Positions 18,191 to 27,405 of a stretch of DNA of 52,199 bases are shown here, piece after piece; position 1 is the first letter of the stretch; each line of letters starts with the position of its first letter. Below the pieces are notes generated by a model. The model did not search any database, had not been told where the DNA came from, and saw only the letters and a list, made by a program, of their open reading frames with translations. The position numbers were made by a program, and so were the translations under genes. The stretch is taken from contig JAGOMJ010000013.1 in assembly GCA_017993615.1 (NCBI GenBank), positions 1-52,199 of the forward strand. Direction: 5' to 3'. The DNA is from Smithella sp. (lineage in GTDB: Bacteria > Desulfobacterota > Syntrophia > Syntrophales > Smithellaceae).

Positions 18191-19243
18191 TCAGTAAACC
18201 AATATTGTGCCGGGATGATTCGGGACAACTTCTCCGACAACGGCGGCATCGGCTATTCCCGCACCTCGCATTTTCTCGGCAAGGTTTTGTGCTTTATCGC
18301 CGGGCACACTGAAAAACAGTCCGCCGGCCGTCTGCGGATCAAAAAGCAGATCAAAAAGCCAGTCCGGACAGGTTTTTTCTTTCACCACTTGTTTGATGCG
18401 GAAATCTTTGTTGCGATAAAGGCCGCCCGGAACGAAACCCGTCTCCATCAAATCGCGTACACCGTCCAGAGCAGGTATTGCCGCCGAATGAATGCGCAGA
18501 CCGACGTCGCTTCCTTCAATCATCTCACAGGCATGACCCAGTAAGCCGAAACCGGTGATGTCGGTGCAGGCGTGAATATCGCCGGCGGCAATCATCAGTT
18601 GCGCTGATTTTTTGTTGAGCGTGGTCATAGTAACAGTTACCTGTTGAATTTGCTTCGGTGATGCTTCACCGGCCTTGATCGCTGTGCTGATAATTCCCGT
18701 TCCGAGAGCTTTGGTTAAAATGATTTTATCCCCGGCTCTGGCGCCGCGATTGTATAAAATGCTGTCGGGATGAGCGACTCCCGTCACAGATAATCCGTAT
18801 TTGATTTCATTGTCTTCAACGCTGTGCCCGCCGATCAGCAGGGCACCGGCTTCATGGATTTTATTCAGGCCGCCCTGCAAAACGTTTCGCAGAACCGAAA
18901 CAGCCATGGTCTTAATCGGGAAACAAACGATGTTCATGACCGTCAAGGGTTTTGCACCCATCGCATAAATATCGTTGAGCGCATTGACGGCAGCTACCTG
19001 GCCGAAGGTGAACGGGTCATCAACCGTGGGCGTAAAAAAATCAACGGTCTGAACCAGAGCCATATCAGCGGAGATTTTATACACTCCGGCGTCTTCCGCG
19101 TGCTCAAATCCGCTCAACAGATTCGGATCGTGAATCAGCGGCAAATCGCGCATGATTTCGGATAAGTCCGCCGGACCTATCTTGCAGGCTCAACCGGCGC
19201 TCTGCACGGTTTCGGTTAAACGGACACCTTTTTTCTCTTCCAT
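18191..19243 (-). CDS. selD: Selenide, water dikinase containing selenocysteine (UGA = Sec18)
   Basis: SelD makes selenophosphate from selenide and ATP, the donor for selenocysteine. Read normally the frame would begin at ATG 19153 without its N-terminus. Extending upstream through an in-frame TGA at 19192-19190 reaches ATG 19243 and restores the conserved start, with SAG-U-ACKIGPADL aligned to the GAGCGCKISP type; the TGA falls exactly on the catalytic Cys and Lys21 follows. The full product has 350 residues, normal for SelD. Later motifs (DFFTPTVDDPFTFGQVAAVNALNDIYAMGA, given here as two adjoining blocks: DFFTPTVDDPF and AAVNALNDIYAMGA; TDITGFGLLGH; DPQTAGG) are intact. A hairpin just after the TGA fits a bacterial SECIS. 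The host must also have SelA/SelB/SelC elsewhere. Confidence 0.93.
19161..19181 (-). promoter_or_regulatory. Bacterial SECIS-like hairpin in selD
   Basis: Beginning eight bases after the in-frame TGA, nine bases (19181-19173) pair with nine bases (19169-19161), with one G-U pair and a three-base GGC loop. The apex is about 17-19 bases from the UGA, and the top contains GGUCC, like the GGUC of known bacterial SECIS loops. It would recruit SelB-tRNA(Sec). Confidence 0.75.
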
Positions 19244-19299
19244 TTTTCCTCTTAAAATCGGTTACAAAATTTTCCAAACATTCACGAAATAACGTTGAA

Positions 19300-19328
19300 A
19301 GTATAAGGACAACACTTCTGCATGTCAA
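19300..19328 (-). promoter_or_regulatory. Sigma-70 promoter for selD
   Basis: On the minus strand a perfect TTGACA (19328-19323), a 17-base spacer and TATACT (19305-19300). The leader to ATG 19243 is about 50 bases. The spacer is closely related to that of the promoter at 20625. Confidence 0.7.
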
Positions 19329-19370
19329 CGAAATCTTCATCACACCGTTCAGTCTTTGGTCAAATAACCT

Positions 19371-20591
19371 TCAGTCTGAATCGTATCTTTTCAGCTCAAA
19401 TATCTTTTTGTCCTGTTTGGAAGCAATATGATAAAAACGGTCCTGAGGAATATAAATGTAGGGGACATCGTCTTCGCGCCGATAAAGGAAGTACGACAAA
19501 ATCATTCTGTTTACCGCCTGATGGCCGACGATCATAATGCTGTTGGCGTGCCGGTTCAGGAAAAAAGCCTTTTTAATGCCTTCCATGATGCGGGGCTTCA
19601 TCAGCGCGTAACTTTCGCCTTCCGGGTAAATGTAATTGTACTTGTCCGCTCCCCTTTTTTTGAAAACATGTGGCATTTTCTGCTCGATATCTTCATAAGT
19701 CATTCTTTCGCAGATTCCCGCATTGATTTCATCAAATTCCTTAAGCGGAATGATCCGGCAGTCGTCCTGCTGCGAACGGATGAGTTTCGCCGTATGAATC
19801 GTTCTTTGTTTTGGACTGGTGAAAATATAAGAAATTTTCTTTTTCCTGAAAAACCGTCCCAGCGCGCTGGCCTGTTTGAGACCTTTCGGTGTCAATGCCG
19901 GATCGCCGCCGATTCTGTTTTCCACATTATATTCCGTTTCCGTGTGCCGAATCAGAAAAAGATTTTTTACTTCATCCGTGACCAGATAGTCCCGCAAACG
20001 TTCATAATAGGGGATCACGTCACTGTGCTTTTCCTCGACAATCATTTTCTGAAGCGTGTCGATGCGGATATAATTTCTTTCCGCTTTTAAAGGCATGTAG
20101 ATCGCTTTGTAATAATCGATTCTTTTTAAAAACTCGCGGGTCGCCTTGTCCTTCAGATAAGCAAATTCGGGAAGACGTATCTTCTCCTGAATGCTCATTT
20201 TCAGAATATCGTCATCATCGTTGACGCATTCGATAAACAGGAGGTCGTGGTCGTTGAGCGTTTTTTCGATTAATCCGCGCCGTTCCCTTCCCGCGTTCGT
20301 CGCATCCAGAATTGCAATCATCCCGTTGTTGAACAGGTATTTCCTGGCTCTGTCCATGTTCATCCGTGCGAACTTTTTTCTCAAGGCCACGGCCGTTTCG
20401 TTTTCGGGAGAATAGAAATCCGCGCTGGATGTCTCCAGATGCGGCAGATAAAGCCTGCGCAAATTTCCATTGTTGAATATGCGGGTGGGAATCCCTTCTT
20501 TGAGAAAATAATCCCTGAGACGTATGGCCAGCGTTGATTTTCCCCGCGCGGGAAGGCCCATTAGAACAATATATAACTTTTTATCACTCAT
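19371..20591 (-). CDS. 6-phosphofructo-2-kinase/fructose-2,6-bisphosphatase-like bifunctional protein
   Basis: This 406-residue protein has the PFKFB order. The N-terminal kinase domain has a P-loop GLPARGKST (residues 12-20), IFNNGNLRR and LDATNAGRERR. The C-terminal histidine-phosphatase domain has LIRHTETEYN (catalytic His216), DEINAGICERMTYEDI, which closely matches the PFKFB pattern around its catalytic Glu, and VGHQAVNR. Eukaryotic enzymes make and break the glycolytic effector fructose-2,6-bisphosphate; bacterial homologues are uncommon and their product is not established. It has its own promoter. A kinase acting on another sugar or nucleotide is possible. Confidence 0.8.
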   Translation of the reverse strand: MSDKKLYIVLMGLPARGKSTLAIRLRDYFLKEGIPTRIFNNGNLRRLYLPHLETSSADFYSPENETAVALRKKFARMNMDRARKYLFNNGMIAILDATNAGRERRGLIEKTLNDHDLLFIECVNDDDDILKMSIQEKIRLPEFAYLKDKATREFLKRIDYYKAIYMPLKAERNYIRIDTLQKMIVEEKHSDVIPYYERLRDYLVTDEVKNLFLIRHTETEYNVENRIGGDPALTPKGLKQASALGRFFRKKKISYIFTSPKQRTIHTAKLIRSQQDDCRIIPLKEFDEINAGICERMTYEDIEQKMPHVFKKRGADKYNYIYPEGESYALMKPRIMEGIKKAFFLNRHANSIMIVGHQAVNRMILSYFLYRREDDVPYIYIPQDRFYHIASKQDKKIFELKRYDSD

Positions 20592-20624
20592 ACCTTATTG
20601 TTTTTCCATGATAATATTGTGTGA

Positions 20625-20653
20625 AGTATAGGAACAATACTTTTTTATGTCAA
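20625..20653 (-). promoter_or_regulatory. Sigma-70 promoter for the PFKFB-like gene
   Basis: On the minus strand TTGACA (20653-20648), a 17-base spacer and TATACT (20630-20625). The AAGTAT...ATACTT inverted repeat overlaps it. Confidence 0.7.
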
Positions 20654-20767
20654 TCATGGATATCATGTCCTTTCAATGGATAATAAAAGGGTCGCGGCAT
20701 TTTTTTGAATTGATTTTTTAATCCAAATAAGTTTAAAGACTTAACCAAGCACAGCAGGAAGAAAAGT

Positions 20768-22153
20768 ATGCCTATTCGTTATTACAGTACAAACCGTCAT
20801 TTAAAAAATGTTGCGGGGATTACCCCCTTTACCGGCAAGGTGTCTTTCAGGGAAGCCCTGCTCAAGGGTCAGGCCTCCGATGAAGGCTTGTTTATGCCGG
20901 ATACCATTCCTCAACTGGCCATAACCGATATTCAGCAGTTGAATGGAAAGCCGTATCGCGATACGGCACTGCTTGTCGCCAAAGCGTTTCTTGCCGATGA
21001 ATTTCCACCGGACATCCTTCAACAGGTTGTGACCGAATCGTATAATTATCCTGTCCCGCTGGAAGAGGTCAGGCCGGACCATTTCGTGATGCGGCTGGAC
21101 CGGGGACCGACAGCGTCATTTAAAGACTTTGCCGCACGCATGATGGCCAGGCTGATGAGCCACTGCCGTCCGAAAGGCGAAAGGCTTAACATTCTGGTGG
21201 CTACATCAGGCGATACAGGCAGCGCCGTGGGCGAAGCCTTCAAGGGCGTAACAGGAATCGACGTTACTATCTTGTATCCCGAAAATGAAGTCAGTGGCAT
21301 GCAGAAAAAGCAGCTCGACACAATCGGCCAAAACGTGCAGGCGTTGAGCGTTGCCGGCAAATTCGATGATTGCCAGAATCTGGTCAAGCAGGCTTTTTCC
21401 GATCCGCGGAATGAAAAGTTTAATCTGACCTCGGCCAATTCCATTAACTTCGGTAGGATTCTCCCGCAGATCATCTACTACGTTTACGCCTATGCCCAGC
21501 TTGCCCAAAACAAAGAAGAGGCAATTTTTTCCGTTCCGTCGGGAAATTTCGGTGACGCGCTGGGTTGCGAATACGCCCGCCGCATGGGTTTGCCGGTCGC
21601 CAAACTGGTCATGCCCACCAATGAAAATGACGAGTTTCCGATTTTCATGGCGACAGGAAAATACAATAAGGTTTCTCCCTCCCGCGCATGCATTTCCAAC
21701 GCGATGAATGTCGGACATCCCAGTAATCTGGCGCGTTTCTTTGATTTGTACGGCGGCACTGTTGATCGCGTTGGACAGGTTCACAAATATCCCGATCTGG
21801 AAGAAATGCGCAGACATATTTTTTCGGTCAGTGTCAGCGATTCGCAAACCCGGGAAACCATCAAGAACGTTTATAAACGCTATCAGGCCGTTCTGGAACA
21901 GCATGGCGCTGTGGGCTGGGCGGGCCTGGAAGAATATTTAAAAACCACACCTGAACAAAAGCTGGCGATCTGCCTGGAAACAGCCCATCCGGCAAAATTC
22001 CCGGAGGAAATTGAAAAGCTTTTGGGATTAACCGTCCCGGTACCGGAAAGCATGCAAAACATTGACCTGAGAGAAGGCTCTGCCGTTGCCATGTCCGGCG
22101 ATTACAGCAGTTTCAGGAATTATCTGCAAAAGACTTTAAAGATAAAAGAATAA
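20768..22153 (+). CDS. thrC: Threonine synthase
   Basis: ThrC converts O-phosphohomoserine to threonine with PLP, the last step of threonine synthesis. The 461-residue length fits the longer bacterial/fungal class. It begins with MPIRYYSTNRHL, then SDEGLFMPDTIP. The PLP Lys lies in PTASFKDFAARMM, and LVATSGDTGSAVGEAF and SVPSGNFGDALG form the phosphate-binding regions. The binding site (AGGAAGA) is acceptable. It stands alone between the divergent PFKFB-like gene and an accessory patch. Confidence 0.95.
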   Translation: MPIRYYSTNRHLKNVAGITPFTGKVSFREALLKGQASDEGLFMPDTIPQLAITDIQQLNGKPYRDTALLVAKAFLADEFPPDILQQVVTESYNYPVPLEEVRPDHFVMRLDRGPTASFKDFAARMMARLMSHCRPKGERLNILVATSGDTGSAVGEAFKGVTGIDVTILYPENEVSGMQKKQLDTIGQNVQALSVAGKFDDCQNLVKQAFSDPRNEKFNLTSANSINFGRILPQIIYYVYAYAQLAQNKEEAIFSVPSGNFGDALGCEYARRMGLPVAKLVMPTNENDEFPIFMATGKYNKVSPSRACISNAMNVGHPSNLARFFDLYGGTVDRVGQVHKYPDLEEMRRHIFSVSVSDSQTRETIKNVYKRYQAVLEQHGAVGWAGLEEYLKTTPEQKLAICLETAHPAKFPEEIEKLLGLTVPVPESMQNIDLREGSAVAMSGDYSSFRNYLQKTLKIKE

Positions 22154-22248
22154 CCGAACGTTGCTGTTCATCGTAAGCCGTGAAAAATTTTTCTCTGATA
22201 ATGTAATGATCACTTTGATGACTTTATTAAACATGAGGGAGAGATATC

Positions 22249-22365
22249 ATGAGCCACAAGAAGATTGAACGGAAAAAAGAATTAGACCGCCAAAGAAGAA
22301 GGCGGAAAAAGAGCTTAAAAGTTCGCGCAAAAGAAAAGAGAGATAATCACAAGAAGACAAAGTAA
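22249..22365 (+). CDS. 38-residue highly basic small protein
   Basis: The ORF starts at ATG with GAGGGAGAG upstream and ends at TAA 22363-22365. The product begins MSHKKIERKKELDRQRRRRK and has over half Lys and Arg, no Cys and no hydrophobic segment. The strong ribosome binding site and uniform composition suggest a real gene, perhaps a nucleic-acid or ribosome-binding protein. I assign no family. It sits between thrC and the cupin gene. Confidence 0.5.
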   Translation: MSHKKIERKKELDRQRRRRKKSLKVRAKEKRDNHKKTK

Positions 22366-22557
22366 ATATAGCGAATACTGAAGGATGATTTGTTAATAAT
22401 ACGAATATATCGCTTCCTGTAGCCTTCATTTTTCATATTTACATTTTTATGCTAGGATACAACCCGCAATCGTCAACGCATTCAGCATTAGAAGCGATCC
22501 ATGTAAACAATGTTGGACAATGGCAATAAAAATTCAATTTTATAAAGGAGTAAAGGT

Positions 22558-23040
22558 ATGTTGAAAAAAATCGTTATGGCCATTTTGTTCATTATGATTT
22601 CTGCGGGTTCCTCGATGGCAGGAGGAGCCGTCGAGAAGGATTACGGCAAGAAGCCGTGGATGGTCGACATCGAAGATCTGACAGTAAAAAATGAAAATTT
22701 CCGTACCACGAAGTGGACGGGTCAGAACCTTCAGATGACCGTTATGTCGCTTAAACCAGGTGAGGAGATAGGATTAGAAAAACATGATAAGGGCGATCAG
22801 TTTATCCGTGTTGAAAAAGGGAATGCCCGTGTTGTGATGGGCGTGTCGAAGGATAAAATGACTTTCGACGAAAAAGTTTCAGATGATTGGGCCATTTTTA
22901 TCCCAGGCGGTTTCTGGCACAACATTATCAACGAAGGGGATAAGCCGCTCAAAGTTTACGTTATTTACGCTCCACCAGAACACCCCGCTCGAACAGTGCA
23001 CAAGACTTTCAAAGAATCGGCAGCCGCCCATTCTCATTGA
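22558..23040 (+). CDS. Secreted single-domain cupin
   Basis: The 160-residue protein has a Sec signal peptide (MLKKIVMAILF..., cleavage near SSMAGG). The cupin motifs follow: GEEIGLEKHDKGDQFIRVEKG (motif 1 region, His and Glu ligands) and IPGGFWHNIINEG (motif 2 His). It ends in a His-rich AAAHSH. It is probably periplasmic and metal-binding; the substrate is unknown. An attC-like palindrome starts about 50 bases after its stop codon in the same orientation, the position expected if the gene were a captured integron cassette. Confidence 0.75.
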   Translation: MLKKIVMAILFIMISAGSSMAGGAVEKDYGKKPWMVDIEDLTVKNENFRTTKWTGQNLQMTVMSLKPGEEIGLEKHDKGDQFIRVEKGNARVVMGVSKDKMTFDEKVSDDWAIFIPGGFWHNIINEGDKPLKVYVIYAPPEHPARTVHKTFKESAAAHSH

Positions 23041-23090
23041 TCAGGGAGGAAGGGAAAGCATTTGACAAGGAAATAAGTAATAAAAGAACG

Positions 23091-23162
23091 TTGCCCAAAA
23101 CGCTGCACCGGAGTGTAATTTCGCTGCGCTCCATTGCCGTCGGTGAGTTTGGTCGTTAAACC
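23091..23162 (+). repeat. Integron attC-like (59-base-element-like) imperfect palindrome
   Basis: The element begins with GCCCAAA (23093-23099, one mismatch from the RYYYAAC box), followed by CGCTGCACCG. It ends with CGGTGAGTTTGG and the core GTTAAAC (23155-23161, fits GTTRRRY). CACCG pairs with CGGTG, and GGAG with CTCC inside. Its length of about 70 bases and orientation downstream of the cupin gene fit an attC site. No integrase or second site is visible, so it may be an isolated remnant. Confidence 0.45.
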
Positions 23163-23359
23163 TTTCAGATGGTAATCAACAAAATTTATTACCCATAAAA
23201 ACCGTCGAATAGTAGGTAAACTCAATAAAGGATAGAATTTAAGACAAGGCTTTATTGTGAGACTCAAATTTCAAAAACGAATAACTTAAAGGTCACTATA
23301 GGTGCATTGAAATTTGTACGTCGTAGTGAGTCCTAAATTTAAGAAGCATAGCGTACTGA

Positions 23360-23502
23360 AATTTGTCGGACGAACTATCCAATCCTGATAAACGGGATGG
23401 GGAACAATCCCGCTAAAAGCGGAGGGTATAACACTCTGCCCCCTGGGGCCAAATTAGTGTCCAGCACCAATAGTAATAGGGATTGCCCTGGTGTTTATAC
23501 CC
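23360..23502 (+). ncRNA. Structured RNA resembling the 3' part of a HEARO/IscB omega RNA
   Basis: The stretch has CTGATAAACGGGATGGGG followed by AACAATCCCG. This forms a perfect six-pair hairpin (23393-23398 with 23407-23412) closed by GGGGAACA, then a CCGC-TAAAA-GCGG hairpin. The series GATAA, GGGGAACAATC, next hairpin is how I remember the 3' end of IscB-associated omega (HEARO) RNAs. Further on, GGGTATAACAC (23424-23434) pairs with GTGTTTATACCC (23491-23502) and encloses more stems; this part overlaps the mobB stop codon. No iscB gene follows, so it would be a standalone or decayed copy. The 5' limit is unclear. The structure is seen; the family is from memory. Confidence 0.4.
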
Positions 23503-23998
23503 GTGATTTAAGAAATTTCTCCTCGATCAAATCGGCGATACTTTGGATGTCGTTGATGTCGAAGCAGGGAACTCCGGTATCGAGTTTCGTATCGGAAGCA
23601 ATAGCCAGCAGGTTGTCCTCTTTTCCGCATAATAATTCGCGTTTCAATTCCGAACGGAAGACTTCGATTTTAGGGAAAGGGTTGCCCTTGTAACCTTCGG
23701 CAAGAATGACGTCGGCGCCCTTGATATATTTATCCCTGATTTCACCGAGCGTCTGATCCCGTTCAAGATCTTCAATCAGAGCAACGCGTGTGGGACAGGC
23801 GATCACGGTCGCGCAGGCGCCGGCTCTTTTGTGCCGCCAGCTGTCTTTGCCTTCGTGGTCGATATCAAAGCCGTGCTTGTTGTGCTTGATGGTCGCGACG
23901 CGATACCCTCTTTTAATCAGTTCGGGAATCAGTTTCTCCACCAGGGTGGTTTTGCCCGAATTGGATTTACCGACGATGGATATGAGCGGGACAGTCAT
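23495..23998 (-). CDS. mobB: Molybdopterin-guanine dinucleotide biosynthesis adaptor MobB
   Basis: The protein begins near MTVPLISIVGKSNSGKTT, a P-loop, then GYRVATIKHNKHGFDIDHEGKDS, RAGA and VILAEGYK, the regular MobB pattern. MobB is a small GTPase that assists MobA in attaching GMP to molybdopterin. I prefer ATG 23998 (167 residues); a TTG at 24022 would overlap the FabI-like stop codon. It is the last gene of the minus-strand lipid operon by position, but its job has no clear link to lipids. Its stop codon lies in the stem of a structured element. Confidence 0.88.
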   Translation of the reverse strand: MTVPLISIVGKSNSGKTTLVEKLIPELIKRGYRVATIKHNKHGFDIDHEGKDSWRHKRAGACATVIACPTRVALIEDLERDQTLGEIRDKYIKGADVILAEGYKGNPFPKIEVFRSELKRELLCGKEDNLLAIASDTKLDTGVPCFDINDIQSIADLIEEKFLKSRV

Positions 23999-24018
23999 TT
24001 TTACTATTTTCCTTTCAA

Positions 24019-24810
24019 TCAACGCATCGCCTTATTTACTACATCCTGGTCAAAATAATTACAAGACATTCCCGCGTCCACCACAATACCGGTGGCGTTA
24101 ATGCCGCCGGAGACAGGCGACAGCAGGAACAAGACCGTGTTGGCAACTTCTTCGGTTTTAAGCGCCGCCTTGCGCAGCGTCAACTGCTCGGCAAAAAGAT
24201 AATTGTTTACATATCCCGGAATACCGGCGGAGGCCGACGTTTTCAAAGGACCGGCGCATACCGCATTGACACGAACTTTGGACATTTCGGACAGGGATTT
24301 TGCCAGAAAAGCTACTGTTGCGTCGAGCGCGGCCTTGATCGGTCCCATATACCCATAGGCGGTTGCCCGCGTGTTGCTGATGGATATGGTGACAATGGAA
24401 GCATCGTTTTCAAAAGAATTTTTCAGGGCATTGGCGACGGCCACCAGCGAGAAGCAGGAGATATTGGCCGCCTGCAGAAAATCTTCCGGTTTGGTTTCAT
24501 GAAATGGTTTGAGGCCTTCGCTGTAATTGGCAAAGGCGATGGAATGAACGAAACCGGCGAGTTTGATATTATGATTTTTAAAATATTCTCCCAGACGATT
24601 GATGCTTCCCGTTTTTTCAACATCGCAGATCAACACGGTGCTGTCGGGGAAAAGTTTTTGCGCTCTGTCTTTATTTTCTTCATTTTGAACGGAAAAAATC
24701 ACCTGCGCCCCGTTTTCGACCAGACCTTTGGCCACAAAAAACGCAACGCTCTTTTTATTGGCCACACCGGTCACCAGAAATGTTTTTCCTGATACTTGCA
24801 GAAAGTCCAT
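24019..24810 (-). CDS. FabI-like enoyl-ACP reductase (SDR family)
   Basis: The 263-residue protein has FabI features: a modified nucleotide-binding start VTGVANKKSVAF, CDVEKTGSI, VHSIAFAN, the catalytic YxxxxxxK in YGYMGPIK, and AGPLKTSASAGI. FabI reduces trans-2-enoyl-ACP with NAD(P)H, finishing each elongation cycle. Its place 11 bases after the FabZ-like gene suggests a dedicated enzyme for this cluster. A pure polyene pathway would not need it, so at least part of the chain is probably saturated, or the enzyme acts in reverse or on another substrate. Confidence 0.82.
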   Translation of the reverse strand: MDFLQVSGKTFLVTGVANKKSVAFFVAKGLVENGAQVIFSVQNEENKDRAQKLFPDSTVLICDVEKTGSINRLGEYFKNHNIKLAGFVHSIAFANYSEGLKPFHETKPEDFLQAANISCFSLVAVANALKNSFENDASIVTISISNTRATAYGYMGPIKAALDATVAFLAKSLSEMSKVRVNAVCAGPLKTSASAGIPGYVNNYLFAEQLTLRKAALKTEEVANTVLFLLSPVSGGINATGIVVDAGMSCNYFDQDVVNKAMR

Positions 24811-24821
24811 ATCAACCTCTC

Positions 24822-25238
24822 TTATTGCTCCGGCGGAAGAAGCGCCGCCTGAAAGATGATTTTTAAAATGAGTTTATCTCCGATATGAATCGTACCGCTC
24901 ATATAATAAGCGTTATCCACCTGATCATCAAGGGTAACCTTCATGGTCAACGTATCGCCCGGACGGGCGAAATGTTTAAATTTGGTATCTCTAATCCGGG
25001 TGACAACACCCAGGCCCGGCTGATGACTTGCTACCATTAAAATGGCTCCGGTCTGGAAACAGGCTTCGCACAACAACACGCCCGGCATGATGGGATTGCC
25101 GGGAAAATGGCCCTGAAAAAAATATTCATCGGCTCTTAACGTTCGTTGCGTCGTGATGGAACGACCGTCTCTGCAGATAATTTTATCGACAAAAAGAAAC
25201 GGCGGACGCTGCGGCAGAGCAGCCAGAACTTCGTCCAT
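24822..25238 (-). CDS. FabZ-like 3-hydroxyacyl-ACP dehydratase
   Basis: This 138-residue single hotdog domain has LPQRPPFLFVDKI, the catalytic His in GHFPGNPIMPGVLL and the acidic residue in CEACFQTGA, all standard for FabZ. It removes water from 3-hydroxyacyl-ACP to give the trans-2-enoyl form. Its ATG overlaps the ketoreductase stop codon (TAATG), so it is translationally coupled. FabZ enzymes can also isomerise like FabA, but the sequence alone does not show that. Confidence 0.87.
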   Translation of the reverse strand: MDEVLAALPQRPPFLFVDKIICRDGRSITTQRTLRADEYFFQGHFPGNPIMPGVLLCEACFQTGAILMVASHQPGLGVVTRIRDTKFKHFARPGDTLTMKVTLDDQVDNAYYMSGTIHIGDKLILKIIFQAALLPPEQ

Positions 25239-25978
25239 TATAGTCCTCCGGCAACGGTGATCGATGTCCCATTAATGTAGGAGGCCTCGCGGGTCGCCAG
25301 GAACAACACCGCGTGGGCCACTTCTTCCACCTTGCCGAAACGTTTCTGCGGAATCATCTTGAGGTATTCCTTGCGCTGCTCCTCTGGGAGATCCCCGATG
25401 AGTTCCGTATCGATAAATCCCGGAGAAACGCAGTTGACGGTAATCCCTTTCCTGGCGACCTCTTTGGACAAAGATTTGGCAATGGCCAGTTGGCCGGCTT
25501 TGGATGCCGCGTAATTGGCCTGTCCTTGAAATCCGATATCCCCGCCCAGCGAACTGATGTTGATGATTCGTCCGAAACGACCGGACATAAAGCGCGGAAT
25601 AATTTCCCGCGACATATAAAACGTTCCTGTCAGATTAACTTCCAAAACTTTATTCCATTGCTCATCGGTCATTAACGCCGCTATCGCGTCCTGCCGGATA
25701 CCCGAGTTATTCACCAGCACTTCCAATGAGGGATATTTTTCATCCAGATACTGAAACAAATTTTTAACATCCTGCGACGAGGAGATATCCTGTTTTTGAA
25801 TATCGAGTCTATCCGAAAATTGTTCATTTTTATTTTTAAATTCATTCGCGGCCGCATCGTTGGCTGAATAAACGGCAATCACCGTCGCGCCAGCCTGCAG
25901 AAAAGCCTCGGCGATACCCGCTCCGATCCCACGGGTTCCGCCGGTAACAATAACTCTTTGATTGCTGAAATCAAACAT
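25238..25978 (-). CDS. FabG-like 3-oxoacyl-ACP reductase
   Basis: This SDR enzyme of 246 residues has VTGGTRGIGAGIA (NADPH binding), NNSGI, NISSLGG with the catalytic Ser, YAASKAGQ with Tyr and Lys, and NCVSPGFIDTEL. It reduces 3-oxoacyl-ACP to the hydroxy form. ATG 25978 is preferred over 25990 because GAGGTG lies seven bases upstream. It follows the second CrtI-like gene directly and overlaps the dehydratase gene, giving a KR-DH-ER cassette. Confidence 0.88.
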   Translation of the reverse strand: MFDFSNQRVIVTGGTRGIGAGIAEAFLQAGATVIAVYSANDAAANEFKNKNEQFSDRLDIQKQDISSSQDVKNLFQYLDEKYPSLEVLVNNSGIRQDAIAALMTDEQWNKVLEVNLTGTFYMSREIIPRFMSGRFGRIINISSLGGDIGFQGQANYAASKAGQLAIAKSLSKEVARKGITVNCVSPGFIDTELIGDLPEEQRKEYLKMIPQKRFGKVEEVAHAVLFLATREASYINGTSITVAGGL

Positions 25979-25986
25979 AAAACACC

Positions 25987-27391
<1,405 letters not shown>

Positions 27392-27405
<14 letters not shown>

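Noticed and set aside
21206..21904. A 232-codon minus-strand frame inside thrC.
   Set aside because: thrC is certain; the antisense frame has no motif.
22247..22429. A 60-codon minus-strand frame over the small basic gene.
   Set aside because: The opposite strand has the better ribosome binding site and composition.
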